Source of the DNA: Myxococcales bacterium 68-20 | GTDB taxonomy: Bacteria > Myxococcota_A > Polyangia > Polyangiales > Polyangiaceae | Reading direction: 5' to 3' | Assembly: GCA_001899635.1 (NCBI GenBank) | Contig: MKVQ01000014.1 | Span: 252,266-316,265 of the forward strand | Length of the DNA stretch: 64,000 bases | Shown here: piece after piece, positions 49,704-58,626 of the stretch | How positions within the stretch are numbered: position 1 is the stretch's first letter | How the letters are laid out: each line of letters opens with the position of its first letter | Notes under the pieces: model-generated | The model's input: only the letters and a program-made list of their open reading frames with translations | Told to the model about the DNA's origin: nothing | Database searches by the model: none | Translations under genes and position numbers: made by a program

Positions 49704-50588
49704 GTGGTCACCCCCTCCGCCTCCCGTCCACGCATCTGCGCGCTCGCACTGGCTCTGGCTTTCGCCGGCGCATGCACACGACCGGACGTACCGCGTGCGG
49801 TGCCCGGCGAGGTGGCCCACGCCATGCTTGCAGCCAGTGCCGTGATCGAGGTGCCTTCGGAGACCGTCGAGCATGCCGCGCTCGAGGGCGCCCCGATCGA
49901 GAAGCTCGACATCGGTAAGGGCGAGATCGCCTACGTCGGCCTCCCCGTGGGCGCGCGCGAGAAGCGCGTGGTCCTGGTCGGTGTCCACGGTGCGGGCGAC
50001 CGCGCCGACTGGTCGTGTTCGGAGTGGAAGGCGGTCACCGCCGACTGGGCCTTCGTCGTCTGTCCTCAGGCGCGCAGTCCTCATCCGGCCGACAAGAACG
50101 CTTTCGTCTGGGGGGCGGCGGAGGCGATCGCGTCCCAGGCCGAACGTGCCGTCGCCGCGCTCCGAGCGCGTTACGGCGCGTGGATGGATGACGGGTCGTT
50201 CGTCTACGGCGGCTGGTCCCAGGGCGGCACGCTCGCAGCCCAGGTCGTCGCTGCGCGCCCCGGTGTCTACGATCGCGTCGTCCTGGTCGAGGTCGGTCAT
50301 ACACCGCTCGATCCGAACGCCGTGGTCGCGACGTTCGCGGCTTCGGGGGTTCGCCGAGCTGTCGTCTCCTGCTCGAGCTCGAAGTGCCGTTCATTCGCCA
50401 ACAGCTTCGAACGCGCTGCGAGTCGACGGCGCCTTCCCGTTCGGCTCGTCGACGTCGGCAACCGAGGGCACTGGTTCGATGAACCGGTCTTCCGCGCGCT
50501 CGGTCCGAAGGTGGCCTGGTTGGTCGACGACGAGCAGCGATTTGCGGGGCTCGGCGCCGCGGTGGATGCGCGGTGGATGACGGACTGA
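49704..50588 (+). CDS. Alpha/beta-hydrolase-fold lipoprotein
   Basis: The protein has 294 residues from a GTG. A lipoprotein signal (ICALALALAFAGAC) is followed by an alpha/beta-hydrolase domain: VVLVGVHGAGDRADWSC (oxyanion), GGWSQGG with nucleophile Ser 172, and GNRGHWFDE with the likely catalytic His. It looks like an esterase or carboxylesterase acting outside the cytoplasm; the substrate is unknown. It is related in fold to the esterase lipoprotein at 25976-26896. Confidence 0.8.
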   Translation: MVTPSASRPRICALALALAFAGACTRPDVPRAVPGEVAHAMLAASAVIEVPSETVEHAALEGAPIEKLDIGKGEIAYVGLPVGAREKRVVLVGVHGAGDRADWSCSEWKAVTADWAFVVCPQARSPHPADKNAFVWGAAEAIASQAERAVAALRARYGAWMDDGSFVYGGWSQGGTLAAQVVAARPGVYDRVVLVEVGHTPLDPNAVVATFAASGVRRAVVSCSSSKCRSFANSFERAASRRRLPVRLVDVGNRGHWFDEPVFRALGPKVAWLVDDEQRFAGLGAAVDARWMTD

Positions 50589-50733
50589 TTTCCGCTGCGT
50601 CGCTCGCCGAGGCGTGCAGGCACGGGGGCGCGACTCTTTCCCGGACGCCACTCTCGCCGGGGGTCGAGGAGCGGGGATTGAACCGCACGAGCGTCCCCGC
50701 GTAGTAGGCTCGTCCTACTTGGCGACCTTGCTC

Positions 50734-51666
50734 GTGGCCCGCTGGAAATCACGTCGGATCGCGCGACGACTCTCGGCCCTGGCCGTCGTCGTCGTCGCTT
50801 GTGTCGCCGGCGGGGCGAACGCGCGAGCGCAGGATCCCCCCGCCTCGGCCGGACCGGTGACTCTGACCCCAAGGGTCGAGCTGCGTCACGACCTCCGGCT
50901 CGATGTGCCGATCACGGTGGGACTGGCGGCCGGCGTCGTGACGTGGACGCTCGTGAAGAACGACGTGGTCGCCCGGGAATGTCGCTGGTGTGACGGATCG
51001 GCGCCCGGCGAGGTCAATGCGGTCGACGACTTCTTCCGCACCGCGCTCCGCCGTCCGGACATCGAGCCGGCGAAGGCGATCAGCAACGTGCTCAGTTACG
51101 GGGTCGGGCCGGCGCTGACCATCGGGCTCGGCGTCCTCGCGGCAAGCGCCGATCGGCGGCTCGACGAAACACCGCTCAACCTCCTTCTCGTCGCCGAAGG
51201 AGCGCTCGCCGCGCTGACCGTGAGCGAAGCGCTGAAGCCGATCGTGCTTCGCGAGAGGCCCGACTACCACGCGCTCGACGCAGAGGCGAAGAAGGCCGTC
51301 GACCCCTCCGCCGAGCCACTCCTGTCGTTTCCGTCCGGGCATCCGATGGCGGTGTTCGCCGTCACGTCGGCGATGGGGACGATCGCATCCATGCGCGGCT
51401 ATCGACTCGCGCCGCTCGTCTGGATCGCGGGGTCGATGGTCGGGATCGCGACGGGCTACGCGCGCATCGCCGCCGATCGCCACTACTTCACGGACGTCCT
51501 CGCCGGGACGACGATCGGGTTCGTCGTCGGTGGCGGCGTGCCGTGGCTCTTTCATCAGCCGCGCACGACGGCGACATCCGAGCTCGGCCGCATCCTCCAG
51601 CGCACCCGCCTCGCGACGACGGAGGTGCGCGGCGGCCGTATCGTGACGCTCGGCGCTTCGTTCTGA
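50734..51666 (+). CDS. PAP2-superfamily phosphatase, exported
   Basis: The protein has ~310 residues; the start is uncertain (GTG 50734 opens a signal-like RRLSALAVVVVACVAGGANA; the frame is open from 50614). The three PAP2 motifs are present: KPIVLRERPDY, FPSGHPMAVFAVT, and YARIAADRHYFTDVLAGTTI. About three hydrophobic segments lie between them. The domain dephosphorylates lipid phosphates such as phosphatidate or undecaprenyl pyrophosphate at the membrane. The N-terminus suggests periplasmic orientation or an outer-membrane-associated form. Confidence 0.85.
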   Translation: MARWKSRRIARRLSALAVVVVACVAGGANARAQDPPASAGPVTLTPRVELRHDLRLDVPITVGLAAGVVTWTLVKNDVVARECRWCDGSAPGEVNAVDDFFRTALRRPDIEPAKAISNVLSYGVGPALTIGLGVLAASADRRLDETPLNLLLVAEGALAALTVSEALKPIVLRERPDYHALDAEAKKAVDPSAEPLLSFPSGHPMAVFAVTSAMGTIASMRGYRLAPLVWIAGSMVGIATGYARIAADRHYFTDVLAGTTIGFVVGGGVPWLFHQPRTTATSELGRILQRTRLATTEVRGGRIVTLGASF

Positions 51667-51723
51667 GCTCGGGCATCGGCCCGCCCGGGCGTCTGCGGGG
51701 CGGGCGAACGCTGCTCGGCGAGC

Positions 51724-52281
51724 TCAGTCCCTGGAGTCCGATTGAAGGATGTGCCTCAGCGCGTGCTTGACGCTCCGGAGCGTCACGAACTCGCCGAGAT
51801 CGATGCCGAGGGCGATCATCGATTGGCTGACCGAGGGGCCGATCCCGGTCATCGCGCAGCGCGCGCCGATGAGCTTCACTGCCTTCGCCAGGCGTGTGAA
51901 GTGGTCCGCCGTTCGGGTGTCGATGACCTCTACGCCGGTGAGGTCGATGATCACGTGGCTGACCTTCTTCCGCTGGGTCTCGTCCAGCAGTCGCTCCATG
52001 ATGCGCGCGGCGCGGGCGTGATCGACGATGCCGATCACGGGCAGGACGAGCACGCCTTCCCAGACCTCGAGCGTCGGCGTCGAGAGCTCGTCGAGGGCGA
52101 GGCGGAGCTTCTCGATGAGCTCTTCCTGCGTTTTCTGGCTCGCGACGAGCGCGGAGTTCGTCGCCCCGAGCCGCTCCGTCTGGTCGACCGCCACACGCTC
52201 GTGGACCTCGAGCAGCTGCTCGAGGGTGGCGACACGGGCTTGAAGCTCGATGAGCTCGAGCTCTGCTGCCGGCATGCTCAT
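51724..52281 (-). CDS. STAS-domain protein, RsbR-like anti-sigma antagonist/co-antagonist
   Basis: The protein has 185 residues. An N-terminal coiled coil (ELIELQARVATLEQLLEVHE) is followed by a STAS domain: PTLEVWEGVLVLPVIGIVDH, VSHVIIDLTGVEVIDTRTAD (with phosphorylatable Thr/Ser positions as in RsbR), and RCAMTGIGPSVSQSMIALGI. The match to the C-terminal half of RsbR is good, but the usual globin-like N-terminal domain is replaced by a coiled coil. It overlaps the GAF-like gene by four bases. It is probably part of a partner-switching or stressosome-like module, but no kinase (RsbT) or phosphatase is nearby. Confidence 0.83.
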   Translation of the reverse strand: MSMPAAELELIELQARVATLEQLLEVHERVAVDQTERLGATNSALVASQKTQEELIEKLRLALDELSTPTLEVWEGVLVLPVIGIVDHARAARIMERLLDETQRKKVSHVIIDLTGVEVIDTRTADHFTRLAKAVKLIGARCAMTGIGPSVSQSMIALGIDLGEFVTLRSVKHALRHILQSDSRD

Positions 52282-52997
52282 GAGAACGTCCTCCCATGCG
52301 AAAACGGAAGGAGCGCCAGTTTCACGCTGAGGGAGAGCGGTGAGAACAAGTCGGCGAGCTGGCGGCCGATCTCCACACGGGAGAAGAGCAACGTCACGAA
52401 CATGTCGCCGTTGGGGAGGTCACCGCCGAAGGCCATCACGGAGCGAACCCCGTGGCGGACGACGAAGTCGGTTTGGGCGGGGATGTGAGGGCTCCCCAGC
52501 GCAGATTCCACGAGGAAGACGCCATACGAGCGCTTGTCGGGTGGTTTCTGCGCTGCTTTCTCGCGCCCGACGACGTCCGAGAGCTCGACGCCGAACTGCC
52601 GGAAGACCTCGCAGACCATCGGGAGCCGCGCGATGAACTCGGGATCGGGAAGCGGGATCGCCTTGTGCCCCGAGGACGAGGAGCGCTCGTTCCACGCCGG
52701 CTCGCTTCCTCGCGTCGCCAGGAGCACGAGACTGCGCGTGTCGGCATCGACGTTACTGCCCATGACGTCCGACGCGAACGCTCGCAGCGTCGGATCGAGG
52801 TCACCGGAGCGATGGGTCTTGTACAGGCGCGCGAGGACCAGCGCGCTCTTGCCAGACTCGTCGGGGAGCGCCTCGTACAGGTATCCGACGATGCGCGTCG
52901 CGACTTCTTCCATCGATGTGCAGCCGGTAGCCATCCCCCTCATGGCCGTCCCGAGAGCGAGCATGTCGCTCAACTGGTACTTCGTCAGCTGGGTCAT
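52278..52997 (-). CDS. GAF-like sensory domain protein
   Basis: The protein has 239 residues. The mixed alpha/beta layout (SALVLARLYKTHRS, VLLATRGSEPAWNERSSSSG, RSYGVFLVESALGSPHIPAQ, VRSVMAFGGDLPNGDMFVTL) fits a GAF-like domain. The start of the downstream STAS gene overlaps its stop (ATGA). The two probably work together: the GAF-like protein senses, and the STAS protein relays. Ligand unknown. Confidence 0.65.
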   Translation of the reverse strand: MTQLTKYQLSDMLALGTAMRGMATGCTSMEEVATRIVGYLYEALPDESGKSALVLARLYKTHRSGDLDPTLRAFASDVMGSNVDADTRSLVLLATRGSEPAWNERSSSSGHKAIPLPDPEFIARLPMVCEVFRQFGVELSDVVGREKAAQKPPDKRSYGVFLVESALGSPHIPAQTDFVVRHGVRSVMAFGGDLPNGDMFVTLLFSRVEIGRQLADLFSPLSLSVKLALLPFSHGRTFS

Positions 52998-53176
52998 GAC
53001 AGGCCAACATATGGGAGATTTGTCATTAGCTGCTGCAAATGATCGCAGGTATGGAGTCGGCGGTCATGCGCCCGCGGAGAGCCGCGGAGAGGCACGGAGC
53101 TGGCGCGGCGTCGTCCGGATCGACGCGGTGCGCCGAGCTCACACGAGCCGCGCTCGTTGACGACGTATGATGGCAA

Positions 53177-53198
53177 TCATATGATGTTGATCATATGA
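53177..53198. promoter_or_regulatory. Perfect 9-bp palindromic operator over a start codon
   Basis: Arms TCATATGAT (53177-53185) and ATCATATGA (53190-53198) with a 4-base spacer. The right arm includes the ATG of the hydrolase gene (53195-53197). The A/T-rich block stands out in this GC-rich DNA. The second gene of the operon is a TetR-family repressor, the likely binder. Confidence 0.7.
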
Positions 53199-54019
53199 GC
53201 GCAGCCGGTAGCAATGAGGCCGTTCTCTTCGTCCACTCGACCGGCACCGGCCCGTTCTTGTGGGCCGGCGTGCCGGACACGGCGATCGGGGGGCGGACGC
53301 GGCTCCTCCCCGCGAACCTCGGGTATCCGCCGAACGAGCTCATCGAGCGCGGCCGGACGATCACGGTGGCCGACGACGCGGCGGAGGTGTCGAAGGCTGT
53401 CCCTGCCAGCGCCTCCCGCGTTCACGTCGTCGCCCATTCGTACGGGGCGCTCGTCGCGCTCGACGTCATCCCGGCGCTCGCCGATCGCCTGGCGTCGGTG
53501 TTCTTCTACGAGCCTGTCGTCTTCGGCGCGCTCGCAAGCGCCGAGGACGTGCCGGCGATCGACGCGGAAGCCATCCAGCAGGCACGGTCGTTCGCGGAGC
53601 ACCCGTGGTTCCTCCACGACCTGGAGAAGGGCGGCCGCGCGGAATGGCTCGAGGTCTTCATCGACTACTGGAACAGGCCGGGATCGTGGGCGCGGATGCC
53701 CGAGCAGATGCGAGAGGCGTCGCTCGCGCTCGGGTGGAAGATGTTCCAGGAGGTTCGGACCATCTTCTTCGACCCGCGTCCGTTCTCGAGCTTCCGCATC
53801 CCGGCCCCCACCACGATCGTCGTTGGCGAGCGAACGACGCTCGCGTCGCGCGCGATGTCGCGCGCGCTCGCGCAGGAACGACCGGATACGAGGCTCGTCG
53901 AGGTCGCGGGAGTCGGCCACATGGCGCCGCTCACGCACGCCGCGAAGGTTCACGAAGAGCTCGCTCGTCACATGGCGTGGGTCGAGGCGCAGTACGGACC
54001 GAGAGAGGGCGGAAGATGA
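53195..54019 (+). CDS. Alpha/beta hydrolase
   Basis: The protein has 274 residues. It has the family's opening EAVLFVHSTGTGPFLW (oxyanion loop after the HS), nucleophile Ser 82 in VVAHSYGAL, and the late GVGHMAPLTH with the catalytic His. No signal peptide, so it is cytoplasmic. It is first in an operon with a TetR repressor and an acyl-CoA thioesterase-like gene, joined by ATGA overlaps, which suggests a role in handling a lipid or xenobiotic ester. The start codon lies inside a palindrome. Confidence 0.87.
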   Translation: MSAAGSNEAVLFVHSTGTGPFLWAGVPDTAIGGRTRLLPANLGYPPNELIERGRTITVADDAAEVSKAVPASASRVHVVAHSYGALVALDVIPALADRLASVFFYEPVVFGALASAEDVPAIDAEAIQQARSFAEHPWFLHDLEKGGRAEWLEVFIDYWNRPGSWARMPEQMREASLALGWKMFQEVRTIFFDPRPFSSFRIPAPTTIVVGERTTLASRAMSRALAQERPDTRLVEVAGVGHMAPLTHAAKVHEELARHMAWVEAQYGPREGGR

Positions 54020-54591
54020 GCGCGAAGGTCGAGCAAAAGGAGCGGACGCATGCGGCGATCATCGCGTCGGCCTGCAAGCTGCTCCGCGAGAAGGGGGTCG
54101 GCGGCGCGCGCGTCGCCGACGTCATGAGCGGCGCGGGGCTCACCGTCGGCGGGTTCTACGCCCACTTCCCGTCGAAGGAGGCGCTCGTCGACGCCGCCAT
54201 CCGTCGAACGGCGGCGTTCATGCGCGGCAAGCTCTTCGACCGGCTCGAGGAGAAGCCCCGTGAGGTTCGGGCCGAGGTCGTCTTGAAGCGCTACCTCTCC
54301 GCCGCGCACCGCGACGATCCGGCGAACGGCTGTCCGATGCCGGCGATCGTGGGCGAGGTGACGACGAGCGTGCCCGAGCACCGCGAGGTCCTGGCCGAGC
54401 AGATCAGCGAGCTCGCCGAGGAGCTGACGAAGCACCTCGCGAAAGACGACGCGGCATCCCGGCGCAACACCGCGCTCGGGATGATCGCGCTCATGTACGG
54501 GGGGATCAGCCTCGCGCGCGCGGTGAAGGGCACCGCGCTCTCCGACGAGATCCTCCGTGCATGCCGTGCTTTCGGCAGAGGTGAACGATGA
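54016..54591 (+). CDS. TetR-family transcriptional repressor
   Basis: The protein has 191 residues. An N-terminal HTH (IIASACKLLREKGVGGARVA, then DVMSGAGLTVGGFYAHFPSK, EALVDAAIRRT) is clear; the GGFYAHFPSKEAL core is characteristic. The C-terminal ligand domain is of the type with CPMPAIVGEVTTSVPEHREV and a helical end. It overlaps both neighbours by four bases. It most likely binds the palindrome at 53177-53198 and represses its own operon. Confidence 0.92.
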   Translation: MSAKVEQKERTHAAIIASACKLLREKGVGGARVADVMSGAGLTVGGFYAHFPSKEALVDAAIRRTAAFMRGKLFDRLEEKPREVRAEVVLKRYLSAAHRDDPANGCPMPAIVGEVTTSVPEHREVLAEQISELAEELTKHLAKDDAASRRNTALGMIALMYGGISLARAVKGTALSDEILRACRAFGRGER

Positions 54592-55397
54592 GCTCCGAGT
54601 TCGAACGAGCGACCGCACTCCAATCGATCGTCCACAACGGCGAGGAGCGCCGCTATTCGGGGGACATCCCCGACCTATGGCAGCAAGGCAAAGGCGCCTT
54701 CGGAGGCGTCACCGTCGGGCTCCTCACGCGCGCGATCGTGCTCGCCGAGGCCGACCGCGGGCGGACGCTCCGCTCTCTCTCCGCGGAGCTGTGCGCGCCG
54801 GCGCTCCCCGGTCCGGTCGAGATCGCGGTCACGAGCATGCGCCGCGGCGGCAGCATGTCGTTCGTCGAGGCCCGGCTCACGCAGGGGGACGCTTTGGTCG
54901 CGCACGCGAGCGCATCGCTCGCTGCGCCGCGAGCGATCGCGCCCGCGGCGATCCGACCCGTCCCGCCGCGCCGGCCTCCGTGGCGTGACGTCGCCACCAT
55001 CCCCGTCGAGGCGCCGCTCGGTCCGGTGTTCGCGAAGAAGTACGAGTACCGCTCGACGGGCCCGCTGCCGTTCGCGAGTGGGCCCGAGCCGGCGGCGGAG
55101 GGATGGATCCGCGAGAAGGAGACGCCGACCGTCCTCGACGAGGCGGCGATCGCCGGGCTCCTCGATGCGTGGTGGCCCGCGATCCTCGCGATCGAGTCGG
55201 CGCCCCGTGCGGTCGCGACGGTGGGCTACACGATGCAGCTCCTCGTCGACCCGCGCTCGCTCGACCCGGCCGAGCCCCTCTTCCACCGGGCACGTGCCGT
55301 CGCGGGCAGCGACAACTTCTTCGTCGAGATGCGCGAGCTCTGGTCGGGGGACACCGTCGTTGCGATGAACCAGCAGACCTTCGCGCTCCTGAGCTGA
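54588..55397 (+). CDS. Acyl-CoA thioesterase (TesB-like) family protein
   Basis: The protein has 269 residues, two hot-dog units in one chain. The N-terminal half has the GAFGGVTVGLLTRAIVLAEA turn and LRSLSAELCAPALPGPVEIA; the C-terminal half carries PPWRDVATIPVEAPLGPVFA and a final FFVEMRELWSGDTVVAMNQQ. These match thioesterase-II-like proteins that hydrolyse acyl-CoA. It is the last gene of the operon with a hydrolase and TetR. Confidence 0.82.
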   Translation: MSSEFERATALQSIVHNGEERRYSGDIPDLWQQGKGAFGGVTVGLLTRAIVLAEADRGRTLRSLSAELCAPALPGPVEIAVTSMRRGGSMSFVEARLTQGDALVAHASASLAAPRAIAPAAIRPVPPRRPPWRDVATIPVEAPLGPVFAKKYEYRSTGPLPFASGPEPAAEGWIREKETPTVLDEAAIAGLLDAWWPAILAIESAPRAVATVGYTMQLLVDPRSLDPAEPLFHRARAVAGSDNFFVEMRELWSGDTVVAMNQQTFALLS

Positions 55398-55519
55398 GCG
55401 CGGGCCGCGGGCGCGCTCGCTCGGGTCCGGAGCAGCGTCTCGTTCGACCTCGTCGCTGAGTCACGCGGCTCCCGCCCCACAGGGGGCCACGTGATTCGGC
55501 GATGACGAGGGCGGCCTTC

Positions 55520-58159
55520 CTAGCTGCGTGCGGAGGGGACGGCTTCGTCGGGCGCGCGCTTGAAGAGGCTCTTTCGCGCCGGGCCGCCTTTTCCTCCGAC
55601 GGTGTGGGCGCCGATGAGGTGGAGGAGCGCGGGGAGGAACAGGATCGCCGCCGCGAAGCAGGCGATCTCGCCGACGATGGCGAGCCGGCCGAAGGACTGC
55701 ATCGCCTGGTTGTCCGCGAAGAGGAGCGAGCCGTAGCCGACCGTCGTCGTGAAGCTGCAGAGCGCGACTGCCCCGAAGTGCAGCTTCACTGCTCCGGTGA
55801 CGTCGCCTCCGAGGAGGCGTGAGCGGTCGAAGATGTTGAACGGGTACTCCGATCCGATGCCGAAGGTGATCGGCAAGGCGATGAAGTTGAGGAAGTTGAG
55901 CCGGCCGCCGAAGAGCGCGGCGCTGCCCATCATCCATGCGACGCCCATGACGAGCGAGAGGATCACCGCGAACGAGCCGCGCTTCGACGACGTCGCGAGC
56001 ATCACGACGACGACCACGGCGAGGAACGAGACCCCGGTGGCGAGCGGTCCGTCGCGCTCGAGAGAGCGGATCATCTCTGCGAAGACGGTCGCTCGGCTGG
56101 CAGTATCGACGCGCGTTCCGTCGGCCAGACGGACACCGTCGATCGTATTCGCCATCCGGAGCAGGTTGCGCCCGTCGTTCCGTGCGATCTCCGCCTTGTA
56201 CCGGATGTAGAAGACGGTGCCGAGCGTGCCGTCGCGCTCGGAGAAGCGCGTCTTGAGGAGCCCCGGAAGGTCGGTCAGGCCGAGGACGCGCAGCGTCTCG
56301 GGTGGGATCATCTCGCGGACCGTCGTCGCCTCCTCTTCGGAGAGGCTCGACAGCACCTTGGGCGTCAGTCGGTCACGCAGTCGCTCGAGGACCTCGAGCT
56401 TGGCCTTCTGCTGCTCGGGCCCGCCCGGCAGGAAGTCCTCCAGCGTCGTGATCGAGTCGATCATCGCGCCTTCCGGATCGGCCGCGTCGTTCGCGAGGAT
56501 GCGCTCCTTCACGTCGGGGACCTGATCGGGGTGATCGGCGAGGACGAGGGAGCCGGCGAGGTTCATCCGCCCGGATAGGATGCGGTCCGCCTTGGCCGAC
56601 CACTGGAACGCGCCGCTCGTGCGCGCGCCCTTCGAGCCGAGCTTGTCGAAGTTGTACTCCCACGGGTCCTTCAAGAAGGAAGGGAGCTTGAGCGCGAGGA
56701 CGATCGTGACGAAGGTCGCGCCGATGACGAAGTAGTGCGGCCAGCGCTGGGTCGCGTTGCCTACCCAGCGTGCGACGGGCCCTCGGCTGCCCTCGCTGTC
56801 GAGCGTGGCAGGGCGCTCCTGGAGCCAGCGCGGCACGTGCTTCTGCCAGCGCTCGACGAGCACGATCAGCGCCGGCAAGCAGGGGATCATCGAGATCCAC
56901 ACGAGCAGCATCCCGATGAAGCCGATGACGCCGAACTGGTTGAAGCCGCGGAAGCGCGTCACCGTGAGCGAGCCGTATGCGATGCTCGCGACGGCCGAGC
57001 CGACGAGCTCGGCACGGAACGCGTTCCACACGGCCTCACGCCGCGCGAGGTCCGTGGCCATGCCGCGCGCGCGGAACTCCTTGTAACGGGAGTAGAGGAC
57101 GATCGGATAGTTGACGCCGTTGCCGAGGATGATCGCGCCGAGGAACACCCCCGATGCGTTCACGTAGCCGTAGTGCCAGGTCGCGAACGCGTAGGCGCAG
57201 CCGACGCCGAAGAGCGGGGGAAAGCCGATGAGCAGCAGCGACCAGGGCGAGCCGTAGAACCAGATGACGCCGCCGAGGATGAGCACGGCCGCGACCACCG
57301 TCGCCAGGAGCGCCTCGCGGACGAGCGACTCCTTCTCGGCAGCGGCGTTCGGGATGTCGCCACCGAAGCCGACCTTCATCTCCGGGTGGAAGCTGGACGG
57401 CTCGAGCTCGGTGGTGACCCGCTCGACGAGCTGGAGGAGCTCCTCGTCCTTGCCTCCGCCGAGGCCGGACGTCGTCGACATGATGCGGAGCGCGATCTGC
57501 GTTCCGTCCTTCGACGCGAAGTAGCCGGTCGGGAAGTCGTCCTTGTCTTCGGCGTGCTTCTTCCAGCGCTCCTTGAAGCGATCCATTCCGAGCGCGTGCT
57601 CGGCGTTCGCGTTCTCGTCGAGGAGGTCCTCGACCATGCCGCTCTTGATCGCGATCTGACGGTCGAGCGTGCTGTCGGCCTCTTCGAGGTCGGCGATGTT
57701 GGCGTAGAGCCACTTGTTCGCCTCGAAGAACGCGTGAATGTCCTTGGTGCCGCTCTCGATCGAGCCGATGAGGTCCGGCCCGCAGGCCTCCCTGCAGGTC
57801 TCGCCCTCTGCGCCCGGCGCGCACTGCGCGGCGCAGGCGCTGCGGTCCCCGGTGATCTTGCGGAGGCGCTCGTCGACGGCGTCGATGAATCGCTCGTTCG
57901 CGGAGCGGTCCGGCGACTCGCACACGACAGTGAGGGTGGCCCGTCCGCCGACGCGCTCGAGGCGTCGCTCGAACGACTGGAACCCCGGGCTGTCGCGCGG
58001 AAGCAGCTCCATGATGTCGGAGCGGACCTCGAGCTTACGTGCGTACGACCAGCACGCGATCATCAAGGCCGTGGCCCACGCGATCACGAGCAGAGGCCGG
58101 CGACCTCCGAGGTCGACCATCGCGTCCACGACGCGTCGGAAATGGGACTGCACACTCAT
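55520..58159 (-). CDS. MMPL/RND-family transporter
   Basis: The protein has 879 residues from ATG 58159. The layout is that of RND/MMPL exporters: one helix near the N-terminus, a ~230-residue periplasmic domain with four cysteines (CAAQCAPGAEGETCREACGP), five helices (ATVVAAVLILGGVIWFYGSP and onward, with GYVNASGVFLGAIILGNGVN), a second periplasmic domain, and a final five-helix bundle (FALPITFGIGSEYPFNIFDR-like region, SFTTTVGYGSLLF). The start overlaps the pgpA stop (ATGA). As the last gene of an inositol-lipid operon it is a candidate exporter of that lipid across the inner membrane. Confidence 0.92.
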   Translation of the reverse strand: MSVQSHFRRVVDAMVDLGGRRPLLVIAWATALMIACWSYARKLEVRSDIMELLPRDSPGFQSFERRLERVGGRATLTVVCESPDRSANERFIDAVDERLRKITGDRSACAAQCAPGAEGETCREACGPDLIGSIESGTKDIHAFFEANKWLYANIADLEEADSTLDRQIAIKSGMVEDLLDENANAEHALGMDRFKERWKKHAEDKDDFPTGYFASKDGTQIALRIMSTTSGLGGGKDEELLQLVERVTTELEPSSFHPEMKVGFGGDIPNAAAEKESLVREALLATVVAAVLILGGVIWFYGSPWSLLLIGFPPLFGVGCAYAFATWHYGYVNASGVFLGAIILGNGVNYPIVLYSRYKEFRARGMATDLARREAVWNAFRAELVGSAVASIAYGSLTVTRFRGFNQFGVIGFIGMLLVWISMIPCLPALIVLVERWQKHVPRWLQERPATLDSEGSRGPVARWVGNATQRWPHYFVIGATFVTIVLALKLPSFLKDPWEYNFDKLGSKGARTSGAFQWSAKADRILSGRMNLAGSLVLADHPDQVPDVKERILANDAADPEGAMIDSITTLEDFLPGGPEQQKAKLEVLERLRDRLTPKVLSSLSEEEATTVREMIPPETLRVLGLTDLPGLLKTRFSERDGTLGTVFYIRYKAEIARNDGRNLLRMANTIDGVRLADGTRVDTASRATVFAEMIRSLERDGPLATGVSFLAVVVVVMLATSSKRGSFAVILSLVMGVAWMMGSAALFGGRLNFLNFIALPITFGIGSEYPFNIFDRSRLLGGDVTGAVKLHFGAVALCSFTTTVGYGSLLFADNQAMQSFGRLAIVGEIACFAAAILFLPALLHLIGAHTVGGKGGPARKSLFKRAPDEAVPSARS

Positions 58160-58626
58160 GACAACACTCCGAGCGTGTCGAGCACGCTCACCACGATTGC
58201 GGCTTGGATGCCGGCGACGACGTCGTCGAGGACGATCCCCCAGCCGTCGGGGAGCTTCTCGGCGCGGCGAGCGGGGAACGGCTTCGTGATGTCGAACAAG
58301 CGGAAGAGGAGCACCGCACAGGCGACGCCGCGCGTCGTCTGCGGGGCTACGGTGAGGGCGACGAGCACGCCGGCGACCTCGTCGATCACGACCGTCTGCG
58401 GATCCTTCAGGCCGCTCTTCCGCGCGACGACGCCCGCGGACCAGATGCCGGCGAACGTGACGACGACGGCGGTCGCGAGGACGCCGAGCGATCCTGCCCC
58501 GCGTACCAGGAACCAGAGGGGCAGTGCGCCGATCGTCCCGACGGTGCCCGGCGCGACCGGTGACAAGCCGCAGCCGAACCACGTGGCGAGCGCGCGCGCG
58601 ACGCGCCCTTCGAGCGAGCTGCTCAT
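58156..58626 (-). CDS. pgpA: Phosphatidylglycerophosphatase A family phosphatase
   Basis: The protein has 156 residues. It has PgpA motifs SPVAPGTVGTIGALPL, VIDEVAGVLVAL and LFRLFDITKPFPARRAEKLP followed by DGWGIVLDDVVAG. The enzyme removes phosphate from phosphatidylglycerophosphate; in an operon with inositol-phosphate synthase and a CDP-alcohol transferase, it more likely dephosphorylates phosphatidylinositol phosphate. Both flanks overlap by four bases. Confidence 0.9.
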   Translation of the reverse strand: MSSSLEGRVARALATWFGCGLSPVAPGTVGTIGALPLWFLVRGAGSLGVLATAVVVTFAGIWSAGVVARKSGLKDPQTVVIDEVAGVLVALTVAPQTTRGVACAVLLFRLFDITKPFPARRAEKLPDGWGIVLDDVVAGIQAAIVVSVLDTLGVLS

